The notes: generated from the letters alone by a model not told the origin. A stretch of DNA of 34,854 nucleotides from Alphaproteobacteria bacterium (GCA_030041385.1 JASHNY010000129.1:1-34854), one strand, 5' to 3'. Counted from the stretch's first letter, positions 18,127 through 27,534 are shown. Numbers and translations are program-made.

Positions 18127-19648
18127 CGATCTGCGGGCCTGGCTCAGCAAGAGCCGCGAGCGCATCGCCAGCGCAGCGCTGGAGCCGCGGCTCGAACGGA
18201 TCGGCAGGGTGGTCCATGTCGGCGACGGTGTCGCCACCGTGACCGGCCTCCCCGACACGCGGCTCGATGAATTGCTGATCCTCGCGGGCGGCGTGCGCGG
18301 GCTCGCCGTCGACCTCGACGAGGAGACAATCGGTTGCGTGCTGCTGGGCGGCGACGCCGCAATAGCGGCGGGCAGCACAGTTCACGGGACTGGCGAGGTC
18401 GTGCGCACGCCGGTCGGTGCCGAGCTGTTAGGCCGCGTGGTCGACCCTCTCGGAATGCCGCTGGACGGCGGCGACACCATTGCCGCCGAGAATTTTGCGC
18501 CGATCGAACAGCCGGCGCCCCCGATTGTCGATCGCGCCTTGGTAAGCCGGCCGCTGGCGACGGGGCTGCTTGTTGTGGACGCGATGATCCCGCTCGGGCG
18601 CGGCCAACGCGAATTGATCATCGGTGATCGCGGCACCGGCAAGACGGCAATCGCCATCGACACGATGATCAACCAGCGTTCCAGCGACGTGATCTGCGTC
18701 TATGCGGCGATTGGCCAGAAGACCTCGTCGGTCGCTCAGGTCATCGACGCGGTTCGGCGTTACGGCGCGCCGGAGCGGTGCTGTTTCGTCATCGGAGAAA
18801 GCGATGCGCCGCCGGGCTTGCAGTGGCTGACGCCCTACAGCGCGTGCTCGATCGGCGAATACTTCATGGCACAGGGCCGCGACGTGCTGCTGGTCATCGA
18901 CGACCTCACCAAGCACGCCGCCGCCTATCGCCAGTTGTCGCTGCTGCTGCGGCGCCCGCCGGGGCGGGAGGCGTACCCCGGCGATATCTTCTACATCCAC
19001 TCGCGCCTGCTGGAGCGGGCGGCAAAGCTCGGTCCGGCGTGCGGCGGCGGCTCGCTGACCGCGTTGCCCGTCGCCGAAACCCAGGCCGGCAATATCAGCG
19101 CCTATATCCCCACCAACCTGATCTCGATCACCGATGGCCAAATCTATCTGGAACCGCGGCTGTTCTATGAGGATCAGAAGCCGGCGATCGATGTCGGCAA
19201 AAGCGTCTCGCGCGTCGGCGGCAAGACCCAGGCTCCCGTGCTGAAGGCATTGTCCGAAAGCCTGCGGCTTGAGTACGCACAGTTCCTGGAACTCGAAGTG
19301 TTCACTCGTTTCGGCACGATGGTCGATGAGCGCACCCGAAAGGTCATCGAGCACGGGCAGCGGATTCGCGCCGTGCTGCGCCAGCCACAATTCGCGCCGC
19401 TGCCACTCGGCGAGCAGGTTGCCCTGCTGTTCGCTGCCGCCAAGGGCGCGCTCGACGTGGTGCCGCTTGATGGCGTCGAAAGCTATCGCGCCGCGTTGCA
19501 CGAATGGCTTCTGGCACACTGTCCCGACATCCTCGCGCTCGACGACCAGGCCGCGGTGTTGTCTCCCGAACTCGAAGATCGTCTTCTGGCGACGCTGACC
19601 ACCCTCGCCCGCTCCCTCCAGTCGCAGCCGACGGGCGGTCAGCCGTGA
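18110..19648 (+). CDS. atpA: N-type ATPase subunit alpha
   Basis: This encodes 512 residues. It shows the P-loop GDRGTGKT, the IGQKTSSVAQV segment, FYIHSRLLERAAKL, ISITDGQIYLEPRLF, and the arginine-finger region DVGKSVSRVGGKTQ. It binds nucleotide non-catalytically and completes the catalytic sites on AtpD. The ATG at 18110 lies inside the end of atpF (17-bp overlap). The frame is open further upstream, but only in atpF DNA and without homology. Confidence 0.96.
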   Translation: MATLTDDLRAWLSKSRERIASAALEPRLERIGRVVHVGDGVATVTGLPDTRLDELLILAGGVRGLAVDLDEETIGCVLLGGDAAIAAGSTVHGTGEVVRTPVGAELLGRVVDPLGMPLDGGDTIAAENFAPIEQPAPPIVDRALVSRPLATGLLVVDAMIPLGRGQRELIIGDRGTGKTAIAIDTMINQRSSDVICVYAAIGQKTSSVAQVIDAVRRYGAPERCCFVIGESDAPPGLQWLTPYSACSIGEYFMAQGRDVLLVIDDLTKHAAAYRQLSLLLRRPPGREAYPGDIFYIHSRLLERAAKLGPACGGGSLTALPVAETQAGNISAYIPTNLISITDGQIYLEPRLFYEDQKPAIDVGKSVSRVGGKTQAPVLKALSESLRLEYAQFLELEVFTRFGTMVDERTRKVIEHGQRIRAVLRQPQFAPLPLGEQVALLFAAAKGALDVVPLDGVESYRAALHEWLLAHCPDILALDDQAAVLSPELEDRLLATLTTLARSLQSQPTGGQP

Positions 19649-20556
19649 CGCGCGTCGCCGAGATCGAGGCGCATATCGCCAGCATGGTCGAGTTGCGCGA
19701 AATCGTCGGGGCGATGCGCTCGCTCGCCACCATGCGCGTCCAGCGCACGCAGCAGATGCTGCCGGGCATCCGCGGCTATGCCGAAGCCATGGCGAGAGGC
19801 ATCGGCGCGGCCCTTCTGCTGATGCCGGAGCCGACAGCGCGGCGCGCGACCGAGCGGGGCCGCCGAAGCCTGGTCTTGTTTACCTCGGAGCATGGTTTCG
19901 TCAGCGGCTTCAACGAACGCTTGCTCGATGCCGCGACGGCTGCGCTCGATCGCCGCGATCGGCTCTTCATCCTGGGCACGCGCGGTCTTGTCGCTGCCGA
20001 AGAGCGAGGCTTGGCGACCGCCTGGACCTACCCGATGGCGACCCGGCCGGAAGCGGTCGCCGAAACGTCGCGGCGGCTGACGGCCCAACTCTACCGCGGT
20101 ATTGCGGCCGGCGACATCAGGCGGGTCGAAGTGATGTTTGCCCGGCAGGGCCAAAGCCGGGAGATGACGATCGAGCGGCGGTGGATCTTTCCGGTCGATC
20201 TCGCCGGCTTCGCTCCGGCGCGCCTGCGGCTGCCGCCGCTGCACAACATCCCGGCCGAACGCTTGCTGGAGAAGCTCATCGCCGATTACGTCTTCTCGCT
20301 GTTGACCGAGGCGGCGGTCGAATCGCTCGCAAGCGAAAACGCCGCGCGCTTTTCGGCAATGCAGTCGGCGCACGACAACATAACGGACAGGCTCGAAGGA
20401 TTGCGCCGCGAGGCGAGCCAGGCCCGGCAGGACCAGATCACCACCGAGCTGCTTGACCTGGTGACCGGCGCCGAAGCCCAGACCTCGTGGCGGCGCGGCG
20501 ACGATGGCCGCGCTCAATCAACGTCGAGTTCGACGCTTTCGAGCCGCACGTGCTGA
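19645..20556 (+). CDS. atpG: N-type ATPase subunit gamma
   Basis: This encodes 303 residues. GTG 19645 overlaps the alpha stop as GTGA. The N-terminal helix (IEAHIASMVELREIVGAMRSLATMRVQRTQQ) and the C-terminal helix (ARFSAMQSAHDNITDRLEGLRREASQARQDQITTELLDLVTGAEA) form the coiled-coil shaft of the rotor. About 25 polar residues follow the usual end. The last 43 bp overlap, on the opposite strand, the 3' end of the HypA-like gene. It is the last gene of the operon and I see no intrinsic terminator between the convergent genes. Confidence 0.93.
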   Translation: MTRVAEIEAHIASMVELREIVGAMRSLATMRVQRTQQMLPGIRGYAEAMARGIGAALLLMPEPTARRATERGRRSLVLFTSEHGFVSGFNERLLDAATAALDRRDRLFILGTRGLVAAEERGLATAWTYPMATRPEAVAETSRRLTAQLYRGIAAGDIRRVEVMFARQGQSREMTIERRWIFPVDLAGFAPARLRLPPLHNIPAERLLEKLIADYVFSLLTEAAVESLASENAARFSAMQSAHDNITDRLEGLRREASQARQDQITTELLDLVTGAEAQTSWRRGDDGRAQSTSSSTLSSRTC

Positions 20557-20780
20557 GCGTCGGGGTCGTGGGCGTTGTCCGAAACCTCGATATCGAGGAG
20601 CGTGCCGGCGGCGACGGTGCCTCGGGCCTCCACGGTGAAGTGCTCGCGAAAATGCTCGGCCGAGAGATGGCTCAGCGCGCCGAGCCAAAGTTTTGCGTGG
20701 GTGATCCGCCGGGCGCCATTCGACCGCGCGAGCTCCACCATTTGATGAACGATATCGCGCACGAGCGCCGTCTCATGCAT
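20514..20780 (-). CDS. hypA: HypA-like nickel insertion protein lacking the zinc domain
   Basis: This encodes 88 residues. It starts with the Ni-binding MHE that is invariant in HypA, followed by TALVRDIVHQMVELARSNGARRI, LWLGALSHLSAEHFREHF and ARGTVAAGTLLDIE, all matching HypA. Ordinary HypA is about 113 residues and binds zinc through two Cys-x-x-Cys pairs near residues 73-92. Here there is no cysteine at all, and the chain goes from DIEVSDNAHDP straight to VRLESVELDVD, which matches the normal HypA end. So the zinc loop is cleanly missing rather than lost by frameshift. It probably serves the adjacent hydrogenase. No hypBCDEF is in the window. Confidence 0.82.
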   Translation of the reverse strand: MHETALVRDIVHQMVELARSNGARRITHAKLWLGALSHLSAEHFREHFTVEARGTVAAGTLLDIEVSDNAHDPDAQHVRLESVELDVD

Positions 20781-20800
20781 GTCGCCAAGCCCTGCTCCGC

Positions 20801-21280
20801 CTAGCCCGCGGCCATTCGCGAAAGCTCGGCGAGGATTGCTTCCGTCGCCTTCCCGACGGCCTCCGCGACCCGCGGCGACAATGACACGCCGATCTCGAAC
20901 CGCTCGCCCTCGACGAGGTAGACGGCGAGTCGCGCCGGCAACTGCCCGAGCGCGCGCGCCAACTCAACGGTTTCGGCAAGTCCGAACGCGTGCGTCGAAT
21001 TTTGCGCGAAATCGGCGGGCAGCCGACTGCTGCTCAGATCGAGGCGGCGGATGCGTCCGGGATCGCCAGCTGGGTCGGACGCATCGATCAGGATCGCCGC
21101 TGCGGAGCCCGTCCATTCGTTGATCAGTTCGAGCAGGTCGCCGCCGCATTCGAGGACGCGAACGCCTGTCGGCACGCGGTCGCGGAGCCGATTGGCGATC
21201 GCCGGTCCAACCCCGTCGTCGCCTCGATCCGGATTGCCGATAGCCGCGACGAGCACGCTATACCGATCGCCGCCGCTCAT
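20801..21280 (-). CDS. [NiFe] hydrogenase maturation protease (HycI/HyaD-type)
   Basis: This encodes 159 residues. The N-terminal [19 protein letters not shown] motif contains the GN-P/x-RGDDG signature of hydrogenase endopeptidases. [13 protein letters not shown] and [18 protein letters not shown] follow, with the acidic and His ligands that recognise nickel. The enzyme removes the C-terminal tail of the large subunit after Ni-Fe insertion. Its ATG overlaps the hydA stop (ATGA), and the large subunit has a 9-residue tail after its last His ligand, so the pair fits. Confidence 0.9.
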   Translation of the reverse strand: MSGGDRYSVLVAAIGNPDRGDDGVGPAIANRLRDRVPTGVRVLECGGDLLELINEWTGSAAAILIDASDPAGDPGRIRRLDLSSSRLPADFAQNSTHAFGLAETVELARALGQLPARLAVYLVEGERFEIGVSLSPRVAEAVGKATEAILAELSRMAAG

Positions 21281-22566
21281 GACCGGTTGACCCTGAGCGT
21301 CAGGAAATGCGCCGCGCAGGAAATGCACGGATCGTGATTGCGGATGCTTTGCTCGCAATTGGCCTTCAACTGGTCTTCGTCGAGATCGAGCCCCGCCATC
21401 GCCACCTGCCGCAAATCCTCTTCGATGATCCCCTGGTTTTGCGCGGTCGGCGGCACGAGGTTTGCCTCCTGTATCACCCCATCGGAATCGGTCCGATAAC
21501 GATGATAAAGGATTCCGCGCGGCGCCTCGGTGCAACCGCAGCCGGTGCCGGCTTGCGGCTCGGCGGCGACGAATGGCCGTGCCGGCGGCTCGTAATCCGC
21601 GATCAGCCGCAGCGCCTCGCTACAGGCGTAAATCACTTCTACCGCGCGCACGAGGATGCTTTGGAACGGGTTGCGGCATACCGCACCGAGGCCCGCACTG
21701 CCGGCAAGCGCGCGAACCTCTTCCGGCAGATGGTCATAGTTGAGTGCATAGCGGGCCATTGCGCCCACCAGATAGGCGCCGCGCCGCCGTAGCGCCGAAC
21801 GCAGCGCCGTCGAATAAGGCACCTGCCGCTCGAGAAACTCGTCCTCGTAGTCGGCGGCTGCGATATCGAGCCCGGCCGAAGAGACAATTCGGCCGCGGTT
21901 CATCGGATATTCGTCCCGATAACGCAGCGCTACGAACTCGTAGTCGCGAGTGCAGTCGGGAAATGGGAACGTTGCCACCCAGCGCAGGGTCGCGATGGCG
22001 TGATCGCGCGCCCGCTTTAGCGACTCGGCCACGGGCGCAAACTCGGCGCGGGTCGGTACCCGGTAGAAGCCGCCAACGCGCACATTGACCGGGTGAATCT
22101 CCCGGCCGCCGAGAAGGCGCAAAAGATCGTTGCCGGCCTTCTTCAGCGCCAGCGCGCGCCGCACGGCGTCGCCGTGATCCCGCGCCATCGCCATCGCGTC
22201 GGAGTATCCGAGAAAATCGGGCGCGTGCAGCATCGCGACGTGCAGCGAATGGCTCTCGATCCACTCGCCGCAGTAGAGGAGGCGGCGCAGCGCATGGATT
22301 GGCGGCTCGACCTCGATGCCGAGCAGGTTTTCGATCGCGGCAACCCCGCTCATCTGATAGGCGATCGGACAGATGCCGCAGATGCGCGCGACGATGTCGA
22401 GCACTTCGTCGAACCGGCGACCGCGCAGCATGGCTTCGAAGAAGCGCGGAGGCTCGAAGATGCTGAGGCGGACGCGATCGACGACGCCATCGCGAATGTC
22501 GAGCTGGAGCGAGCTTTCGCCCTCGACCCGCGCAATATAATCGACGTTGATCGTCCTAGTCGCCAT
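21277..22566 (-). CDS. hydA: Group 3b-type [NiFe] hydrogenase large (alpha) subunit
   Basis: This encodes 429 residues. The L1 motif [11 protein letters not shown] holds Cys63 and Cys66. The C-terminal L2 motif DPCISCAAH holds Cys414, Cys417 and His420. Together these are the four cysteines that bind the Ni-Fe site. The tail FLTLRVNRS is probably removed by the neighbouring protease. Size, motif form and operon partners match bidirectional NADP-linked group 3b hydrogenases (sulfhydrogenases), which are cytosolic. I chose ATG 22566 because homology begins there ([14 protein letters not shown]); the longer frame lies in the small subunit gene. It overlaps hydD by 11 bp. Confidence 0.95.
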   Translation of the reverse strand: MATRTINVDYIARVEGESSLQLDIRDGVVDRVRLSIFEPPRFFEAMLRGRRFDEVLDIVARICGICPIAYQMSGVAAIENLLGIEVEPPIHALRRLLYCGEWIESHSLHVAMLHAPDFLGYSDAMAMARDHGDAVRRALALKKAGNDLLRLLGGREIHPVNVRVGGFYRVPTRAEFAPVAESLKRARDHAIATLRWVATFPFPDCTRDYEFVALRYRDEYPMNRGRIVSSAGLDIAAADYEDEFLERQVPYSTALRSALRRRGAYLVGAMARYALNYDHLPEEVRALAGSAGLGAVCRNPFQSILVRAVEVIYACSEALRLIADYEPPARPFVAAEPQAGTGCGCTEAPRGILYHRYRTDSDGVIQEANLVPPTAQNQGIIEEDLRQVAMAGLDLDEDQLKANCEQSIRNHDPCISCAAHFLTLRVNRS

Positions 22567-23341
22567 GTCTCTCCGCCTCGTCGCGAAATGCCCCGGCGGC
22601 GGCGTTGAAGGTCTGGAATAGCCGGGCGATGTCGCGTCGCGCGACGCCAAGTGCGGCGAACTCCTTGGCCAGGGCGGCGGTATTCGCGCCGGCCACCGGC
22701 CCGAAACAGCCATAGCAGCCGCGATCATACGAGGGGCAGATCGCACCGCAGCCGGTATGCGTGACCGGGCCGAGACAGGGCGTACCGCTCGCTACCATGA
22801 CGCAGACGTTGCCGCGGCGCTTGCAGTCGATGCAGACGCTGTGCCCGGGGACCGCCGGCTTGCGGTCGGCGAGGAACGCCTTGATGACTTCGAGCAGCTG
22901 GCCCTTGTCAATCGGGCAGCCGCGCAACTCGAAATCGACCGGCACATGAGCGCTGATCGGTGTCGAGGTGGCGAGCGTCTCCAGATATTCCGGATACGGA
23001 TAAACCGCGGCCGCGTACTCGCGAATATCGGCAAAGTTGCGCAATGCCTGGATGCCGCCGGCCGTCGCACAGGCGCCGATCGTCACCAGCCGGCGCGACT
23101 GGCGGCGCACCCGCTGGATGCGTTCGGCATCGGCCGGGGTGGTGATCGAGCCCTCGACCAGCGACAAATCATAAGGACCCGGCAGCATTCGCCGGGCGGC
23201 TTCGGGAAAATAGGCGATCTCGATCCGCTCCGCGACCATCAGCAGCTCATCCTCGCAATCGAGGAGGCTCAGCTGACAGCCGTCGCAGGACGCGAATTTC
23301 CAGACCGCCAGTCTTGGCCTACGCGCGCTTGCCGCCGCCAT
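22556..23341 (-). CDS. hydD: Group 3b-type [NiFe] hydrogenase small (delta) subunit
   Basis: This encodes 261 residues. It starts the FeS domain with [19 protein letters not shown] (Cys19 and Cys22), followed by [24 protein letters not shown], and later [39 protein letters not shown]. These cysteines suffice for the proximal and further [4Fe-4S] clusters. There is no twin-arginine signal, so the enzyme is cytosolic. It passes electrons between the Ni-Fe site in HydA and the HydG/HydB subunits. Confidence 0.94.
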   Translation of the reverse strand: MAAASARRPRLAVWKFASCDGCQLSLLDCEDELLMVAERIEIAYFPEAARRMLPGPYDLSLVEGSITTPADAERIQRVRRQSRRLVTIGACATAGGIQALRNFADIREYAAAVYPYPEYLETLATSTPISAHVPVDFELRGCPIDKGQLLEVIKAFLADRKPAVPGHSVCIDCKRRGNVCVMVASGTPCLGPVTHTGCGAICPSYDRGCYGCFGPVAGANTAALAKEFAALGVARRDIARLFQTFNAAAGAFRDEAERHGD

Positions 23342-23342
23342 C

Positions 23343-24176
23343 TCACAACTCCCGCACGGTGAGCAGGGGTCGAACGCGATCGTAGCGCATCACCGCGCCG
23401 TCGCGGCAAACCAGGGTCGGGCCGAATTGGCAATGGCCGCACTGTCCGATCGCGCATTTCATGTTGCGCTCCATCGCCACGTAGATGCGCTCCGGAGCGA
23501 TGGCAGCAGCCTGCAGCGTGTTGGCAGCAAACCGCATCATAATCTCAGGGCCGCAGACCAGCGCCACGGCATGATCCGGATCGAACGCGGCGCGGTCGAT
23601 CAGTCTCGTGACGACGCCGACGTGGCCATGCCATCCAGCGTCCGCGTGATCGACGGTCACCTCGACCGCGGTGTCGAGCCGGCGCCGCCAGCGTTCGATC
23701 TCGCGCCGGTAGAGGATATCGGCGGGGCTGCGGGTGCCGTACAGCACCGCGATCTGACCGTATCGGTCCCGCTCGGCCAGCAACCGATAGATCGCCGGAC
23801 GCAACGGCGCCAGGCCGAGCCCGCCGCCGATGACGAGCACGTCGCTCCCTGTGCTTTCGTCTACCGGCCAAGCGGTGCCGAACGGCCCGCGCAGGCCGAT
23901 CGGGTCGCCTGGTCGCAACCGCGTTATCGCCTGCGATGCCGAACCGACCGCGCGCACCGTATGGATGAGTGGGCCGGGCGCGCCCGGATCGCCGCTGAGG
24001 CTGACCGGTATTTCGCCGATGCCGAACGCATAGAGCATGTTGAACTGGCCGGGTTCGAACGCGAATTCTCCCGCCTCGATCGACAACGTCCAGGTGTCGT
24101 GCGTCTCGCGGCGCCGGGCGCGCACCCGCGCAACGATCGGAACCGATGCTGCCTCAGGCACGCGCGCCATAGACAT
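23343..24176 (-). CDS. hydG: Hydrogenase gamma subunit, FAD/NAD(P)-binding oxidoreductase with [2Fe-2S]
   Basis: This encodes 277 residues. An FNR-like beta-barrel (residues about 14-100, with [19 protein letters not shown]) is followed by a nucleotide-binding fold ([18 protein letters not shown]). The end holds [19 protein letters not shown], whose four cysteines bind [2Fe-2S], as in dihydroorotate dehydrogenase electron transfer subunits and HydG. It links H2 oxidation or evolution to NAD(P)H. The stop lies just one base from the hydD start. The start may be ATG 24176 or 24170; both overlap the end of the preceding gene, and neither has a strong ribosome site. Confidence 0.93.
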   Translation of the reverse strand: MSMARVPEAASVPIVARVRARRRETHDTWTLSIEAGEFAFEPGQFNMLYAFGIGEIPVSLSGDPGAPGPLIHTVRAVGSASQAITRLRPGDPIGLRGPFGTAWPVDESTGSDVLVIGGGLGLAPLRPAIYRLLAERDRYGQIAVLYGTRSPADILYRREIERWRRRLDTAVEVTVDHADAGWHGHVGVVTRLIDRAAFDPDHAVALVCGPEIMMRFAANTLQAAAIAPERIYVAMERNMKCAIGQCGHCQFGPTLVCRDGAVMRYDRVRPLLTVREL

Positions 24177-24621
24177 CGAGTATCTGAAGCTGCGCGGCGT
24201 GCAGACGCTGCACCAGCATCGTCATGAAGCGCTTCATCATCTCGTAGCCGAAATCATGGTTTTCCTCGGCTTTCTGCCGCAGGCAGGCCCCGTCGATCGA
24301 GACCGCGCGCGTCAGCTCCAGCGCCTGCGCATCATAAAGCCAGCGATAGGGCGGCACGAGCCATGAGACGCCGGCAATCTCGCCGGCATTGAGGGTCAAA
24401 AAACGGATTGACCCGCGCTCTGGCGCCGTCAGCTCCAGCGCCACCCGACCGTGACGGATCAGGAAGAATTCATTGGCGGGCTCCCCTTCGCGGAACAAAT
24501 ACCTCCCCGTGTCAAAGCGGACATTGCGGGCGCATCCACCGATGAGATCGCAGTAATCCAGCGACATTCCCGCAAAAAAGGGGTGCTCGCAAATCAGTCT
24601 GTCGAGCCCACGGATTTCCAT
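24154..24621 (-). CDS. Cyclic-nucleotide-binding domain protein without DNA-binding domain
   Basis: This encodes 155 residues. The sequence has the cNMP-binding fold of CRP/FNR proteins: [57 protein letters not shown], then the long C-helix ([21 protein letters not shown]). It ends there, with no helix-turn-helix. The phosphate-binding cassette is reduced (no clear RSA). The start is ATG 24621; homology does not extend further upstream. It lies four bases after hydB and overlaps hydG, so it belongs to the hydrogenase operon. Such a protein is often seen in group 3b operons (my recollection). A role as ligand-sensing partner of the enzyme is inference. Confidence 0.87.
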   Translation of the reverse strand: MEIRGLDRLICEHPFFAGMSLDYCDLIGGCARNVRFDTGRYLFREGEPANEFFLIRHGRVALELTAPERGSIRFLTLNAGEIAGVSWLVPPYRWLYDAQALELTRAVSIDGACLRQKAEENHDFGYEMMKRFMTMLVQRLHAAQLQILDVYGARA

Positions 24622-24625
24622 GGCA

Positions 24626-25768
24626 TCACCCTTCCCGGCCCCGAGCGGCGCTGTCCGAGCCACGAATGGCCGCAACCTCTTCGGTAATGTCGATCCCCAC
24701 CGGACACCAGCTAATGCAGCGGCCGCAGCCGACGCAGCCCGAAGTGCCAAACTGGTCCCACCAGGTCGATAATTTGTGCGTCATCCACTGCCGGTAGCGC
24801 GACCGCGGCGAGGCGCGAACGCTGCCGCCATGCAAGTACGAAAAATCCATCGTGAAGCAGGAATCCCAATGCTGCACATGCTCGCTCGCCGAGCCGTCGA
24901 GCGATGCGACGTCCTCGACCGTTGTGCAGAAACAGGTCGGGCAAACCATCGTGCAGTTGCCGCAGGTGAGGCAGCGGTCGGCCACCTCCTCCCAACGCGG
25001 ATGATCGAGGTTGCGCCGCAGCAGCGCCGGAACCTCGTCGGCATCGGGCATGGCGCGCCCCATCCGCCCGGTCGCACCGGCGATGGCGGCCTCTGCGGCG
25101 GCTGTCTCGCCCGGCGTCGCAGCACGGTGCGGTAGCTCAGCGAGGAGCCCGCTGCCCGCCGCGCTGCCGACATCGACGGCAAATCGGCGCTCGCCTTCCG
25201 CCGCGATTTCGGTCAGCGCCAGGTCGTATCCGCCCAGCGCCTTCGGCCCGGTATTCATCGACGCGCAAAAGCAGGTGCCGCCCGGCTCCGTGCAATTGAC
25301 GGCGACGAGAAACGCCGCTTCGCGCCGGGCGCGGTAATGCTGGTCGGGATAGGCCCCTTCGAGCAGCACGCGGTCTTGGATCGCGATCGCGTGGAGCTCG
25401 CAACTGCGCACGCCGACAAAGGCCAGCGGTTTGGCGGAAACCGGCTCGGCGATGATGCGCACGCCGTCCGCCGATCGTTCGGTGCGCCACAGCCGCTGCG
25501 CAGGCGAATGCAGGAATTTCTTCCAGGAGTGCGGTCCGACCGCAAATCCGAAAACGGCATCGTCGTCGCGGCGAGCGAGCCGGTAACGACCGGCTCCCTG
25601 CTCGTCCGTCCAGCCCCGGGGCAAATCGGCAAGCGAGGTTATATCGTCGTAGACGATTGCCTGGTCGCGTACAGTCGGGCCGATAACGCGATAGCCGCGG
25701 CGGCGCAGCGCGTCGAGCAGCGCCGCAACACCATCGATCGTCAGGATGCTATGTTGCCTCGTCGCCAT
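24626..25768 (-). CDS. hydB: Hydrogenase beta subunit, 4Fe-4S electron transfer protein
   Basis: This encodes 380 residues. Two ferredoxin-type clusters lie in the C-terminal half: [16 protein letters not shown] and [16 protein letters not shown]. Between them, [23 protein letters not shown] is typical of HydB/anaerobic sulfite reductase A-type subunits. The N-terminal half (to about residue 190) has the [21 protein letters not shown] and [10 protein letters not shown] segments of the same family. It passes electrons between HydG and the hydrogenase dimer. The gene starts 28 bp after the M50 protease gene, in the same direction. Confidence 0.93.
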   Translation of the reverse strand: MATRQHSILTIDGVAALLDALRRRGYRVIGPTVRDQAIVYDDITSLADLPRGWTDEQGAGRYRLARRDDDAVFGFAVGPHSWKKFLHSPAQRLWRTERSADGVRIIAEPVSAKPLAFVGVRSCELHAIAIQDRVLLEGAYPDQHYRARREAAFLVAVNCTEPGGTCFCASMNTGPKALGGYDLALTEIAAEGERRFAVDVGSAAGSGLLAELPHRAATPGETAAAEAAIAGATGRMGRAMPDADEVPALLRRNLDHPRWEEVADRCLTCGNCTMVCPTCFCTTVEDVASLDGSASEHVQHWDSCFTMDFSYLHGGSVRASPRSRYRQWMTHKLSTWWDQFGTSGCVGCGRCISWCPVGIDITEEVAAIRGSDSAARGREG

Positions 25769-25796
25769 CGGAGCACGCGCCTGTCCCGGCCCCTCT

Positions 25797-26981
25797 TCAA
25801 CTCGGCTCAGCCTTGGTCCAAGAGGGCCGGCGCCGGCTGGCCGGCCGGTTTCGGTCGAGGCTAAGCTCCAGTTTGATCGAGAGAAGTTCCATCAGATCGC
25901 GCTGAGAGAGGACCCCGATCAGTCGCCCGTCGTGGATCACGAACAAATGGCTGCGCTTATTCGTGGACATCTGCCTGATCGCATCAAGTATCCCCGCGGT
26001 CGGCGCAATCGTGTCTTCCGGCGTGCAGGCGAGAGCCACGTCAGAAACCCCGGTGCGCAGCCAAAGGCTGCGATCGAGCGCTGCAACCTGCTTGGTGCCG
26101 ACCCTGCCGAGCAGGACGCCGTCGCGAGCCACCGGGAATTCGCGGTGATGATAACGATAGACGTACGCCTCGATAAACTCGGAGACCGGGAGCTCGGGCG
26201 GGATGGCGATCGGATCGGGGGTCATGACCTGCGCAACCGAAACGTCAGCGAGCACACGCTGCGCCATGGTTTGCTGATATTCGGCGTTGGCGGCGGTGCG
26301 CAAGAACATGCCGATCAGAAATTGCCACATGCCGCCGATAAAGTTGCCGCGCAACACCTGCAGCGTGCCGAGCACGATCAGAAATATGCCGAAGCCGTTG
26401 CCGGCCGCCGCCGCGATCCGGGTCGCCCGGCCGATGTTCTGCTGCCAGGCCCATAAGGCCGCGCGCAGCATGCGGCCCCCATCCAATGGGAAGGCCGGAA
26501 CGAGGTTGAACAGGCCGAGCATCAGGTTGAGCGAGCCGAGATACCACAGCACGGCGCCGATGGTTGGCGGCCCGCTATGCCCATCGTTGATGGCTGAAAG
26601 AGCAAAAAGCGTTCCCGAGAGGAACAGGCTCGAAAGCGGCCCGGCCGCGGCCATCAAAAACTCGGCGCGGGCGCTGCCCGGCTCGCCCGCCATCTGCGCA
26701 ACCCCGCCAAAGATGAACAGGGTGATCCCTTTGATCTCGATGCCGTAGCGGCGCGCGACCAGCGAGTGCGCGGTCTCGTGAAAAACGATTGAAAACAGCA
26801 GGCCGATCGTCGCGAGAACCGCCATCCACCAATAGGTCGGGGCGGCAAGGCCGGGAAGACTGTTGGGGAAAACGGCGACGGCCAGGGTCCAGGCGATCAG
26901 CGCCCCGATCAGCAGCCACGACGCGTCGATCCAGACCTGAAAACCAAATAGCGAGAAAAGCTTGATCCGATGCGAGAACAT
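25797..26981 (-). CDS. Site-2-type M50 intramembrane zinc protease with C-terminal CBS pair
   Basis: This encodes 394 residues. The zinc motif H68-E-x-x-H72 (VFHETAHSLVARRYG) and the third ligand motif FPLDGGR (Asp167) lie within about six membrane helices (residues 15-225). Two CBS domains (about 240-380) follow: VAQVMTPDPIAIPPELPVSEFI and MSTNKRSHLFVIHDGRLIGVLSQRDLMEL. Such proteases cut membrane-bound substrates, and the CBS part probably senses adenine nucleotides. ATG 26981 has GGAG eight bases upstream; the longer frame lies in promoter DNA. It seems to be the first gene of the hydrogenase operon, under the site at 27055. Confidence 0.92.
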   Translation of the reverse strand: MFSHRIKLFSLFGFQVWIDASWLLIGALIAWTLAVAVFPNSLPGLAAPTYWWMAVLATIGLLFSIVFHETAHSLVARRYGIEIKGITLFIFGGVAQMAGEPGSARAEFLMAAAGPLSSLFLSGTLFALSAINDGHSGPPTIGAVLWYLGSLNLMLGLFNLVPAFPLDGGRMLRAALWAWQQNIGRATRIAAAAGNGFGIFLIVLGTLQVLRGNFIGGMWQFLIGMFLRTAANAEYQQTMAQRVLADVSVAQVMTPDPIAIPPELPVSEFIEAYVYRYHHREFPVARDGVLLGRVGTKQVAALDRSLWLRTGVSDVALACTPEDTIAPTAGILDAIRQMSTNKRSHLFVIHDGRLIGVLSQRDLMELLSIKLELSLDRNRPASRRRPSWTKAEPS

Positions 26982-27054
26982 CGCGCCGCTCCGACCACGG
27001 TTCGGGTTCGATCTTCCGTTGCCGCTCTTCTGCGCCGAGATTCGGGTTGCCGCC

Positions 27055-27068
27055 TTGAGGCAGGTCAA
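27055..27068. promoter_or_regulatory. FNR/FixK-type site upstream of the M50 protease-hydrogenase operon
   Basis: TTGAGGCAGGTCAA has the TTGA-N6-TCAA dyad with one good inner half site (GTCAA). Its centre lies 80 bp before ATG 26981. At -41.5 the transcript would start near 27020 with a 39-base leader. Whole-operon control of protease and hydrogenase would follow. Confidence 0.62.
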
Positions 27069-27155
27069 AGGCGGGCAACGTGCCGACCCTTAATCGCGGC
27101 GCCGGCTCTGCTAGCCGCCGATTGAGCCGCTTGGCCACGAGCCGCCGCCTATGGC

Positions 27156-27169
27156 TTGACCCATGTCAA
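27156..27169. promoter_or_regulatory. FNR/FixK-type site upstream of the small-protein operon
   Basis: TTGACCCATGTCAA differs from the kdp site at a single base. Its centre is 82 bp before ATG 27245. A class II position predicts a transcript start near 27204. It lies 101 bp from the site serving the divergent M50 gene. Confidence 0.66.
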
Positions 27170-27244
27170 AGCACTCGTCGATGCGCGGCGCCATCGTGCA
27201 TCCGGGTGCGGCGCGATGCCTGTGAAGCCAGCCGGAGAAAGCCG

Positions 27245-27523
27245 ATGACGAATGAGGTACCGCGCTTTGTCGTCGCCCGGGTCGATCGCCGCGGCGAATT
27301 GGCAACGACCTACCTGCAACACTTCGCACTGGCGGGAAGAAACGGGCTTCGAGGGCTTGGCTTCGGGCCGGCCGCGGCAGCGCATCTCTTCGCCCGGCAC
27401 GCCGAGGCCGAGGCTGTCGCACGAAAGCTCCGCCGGCGCCTGTCGGATGCAGAATACGAATACCGGACCGAGGAGGTGCTCGCCGAACCGTCGCCGCGTC
27501 CGGCGGCATTTCACTGGCAATGA
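27245..27523 (+). CDS. Hypothetical protein, 92 residues
   Basis: I do not recognise a family. ATG 27245 has GGAGA (27234-27238) upstream. The protein begins MTNEVPRFVVARVDRRGELA, continues with a small alpha/beta pattern (HLFARHAEAEAVARKLRRRL followed by AEYEYRTEEVL), and ends with a proline-rich tail PSPRPAAFHW. There is no signal peptide, membrane helix or cysteine, so a small cytosolic protein is likely. The stop overlaps a possible next start (ATGA), so it is the first gene of a three-gene unit under the FNR-like site at 27156. The longer frame starting at 27080 is rejected because it runs through the regulatory site. Confidence 0.72.
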   Translation: MTNEVPRFVVARVDRRGELATTYLQHFALAGRNGLRGLGFGPAAAAHLFARHAEAEAVARKLRRRLSDAEYEYRTEEVLAEPSPRPAAFHWQ

Positions 27524-27534
27524 GGAAGGCGGCC

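Noticed and set aside
20514-20780. HypA-like gene as a frameshifted or truncated pseudogene
   Set aside because: The C-terminal segment matches the normal HypA end in the same frame, so the difference is an internal loop loss, not a frameshift or early stop.
24154-24621. cNMP-domain protein as the FNR/FixK regulator of the five sites
   Set aside because: It lacks a helix-turn-helix and any N-terminal cysteine cluster, so it cannot be the DNA-binding factor.
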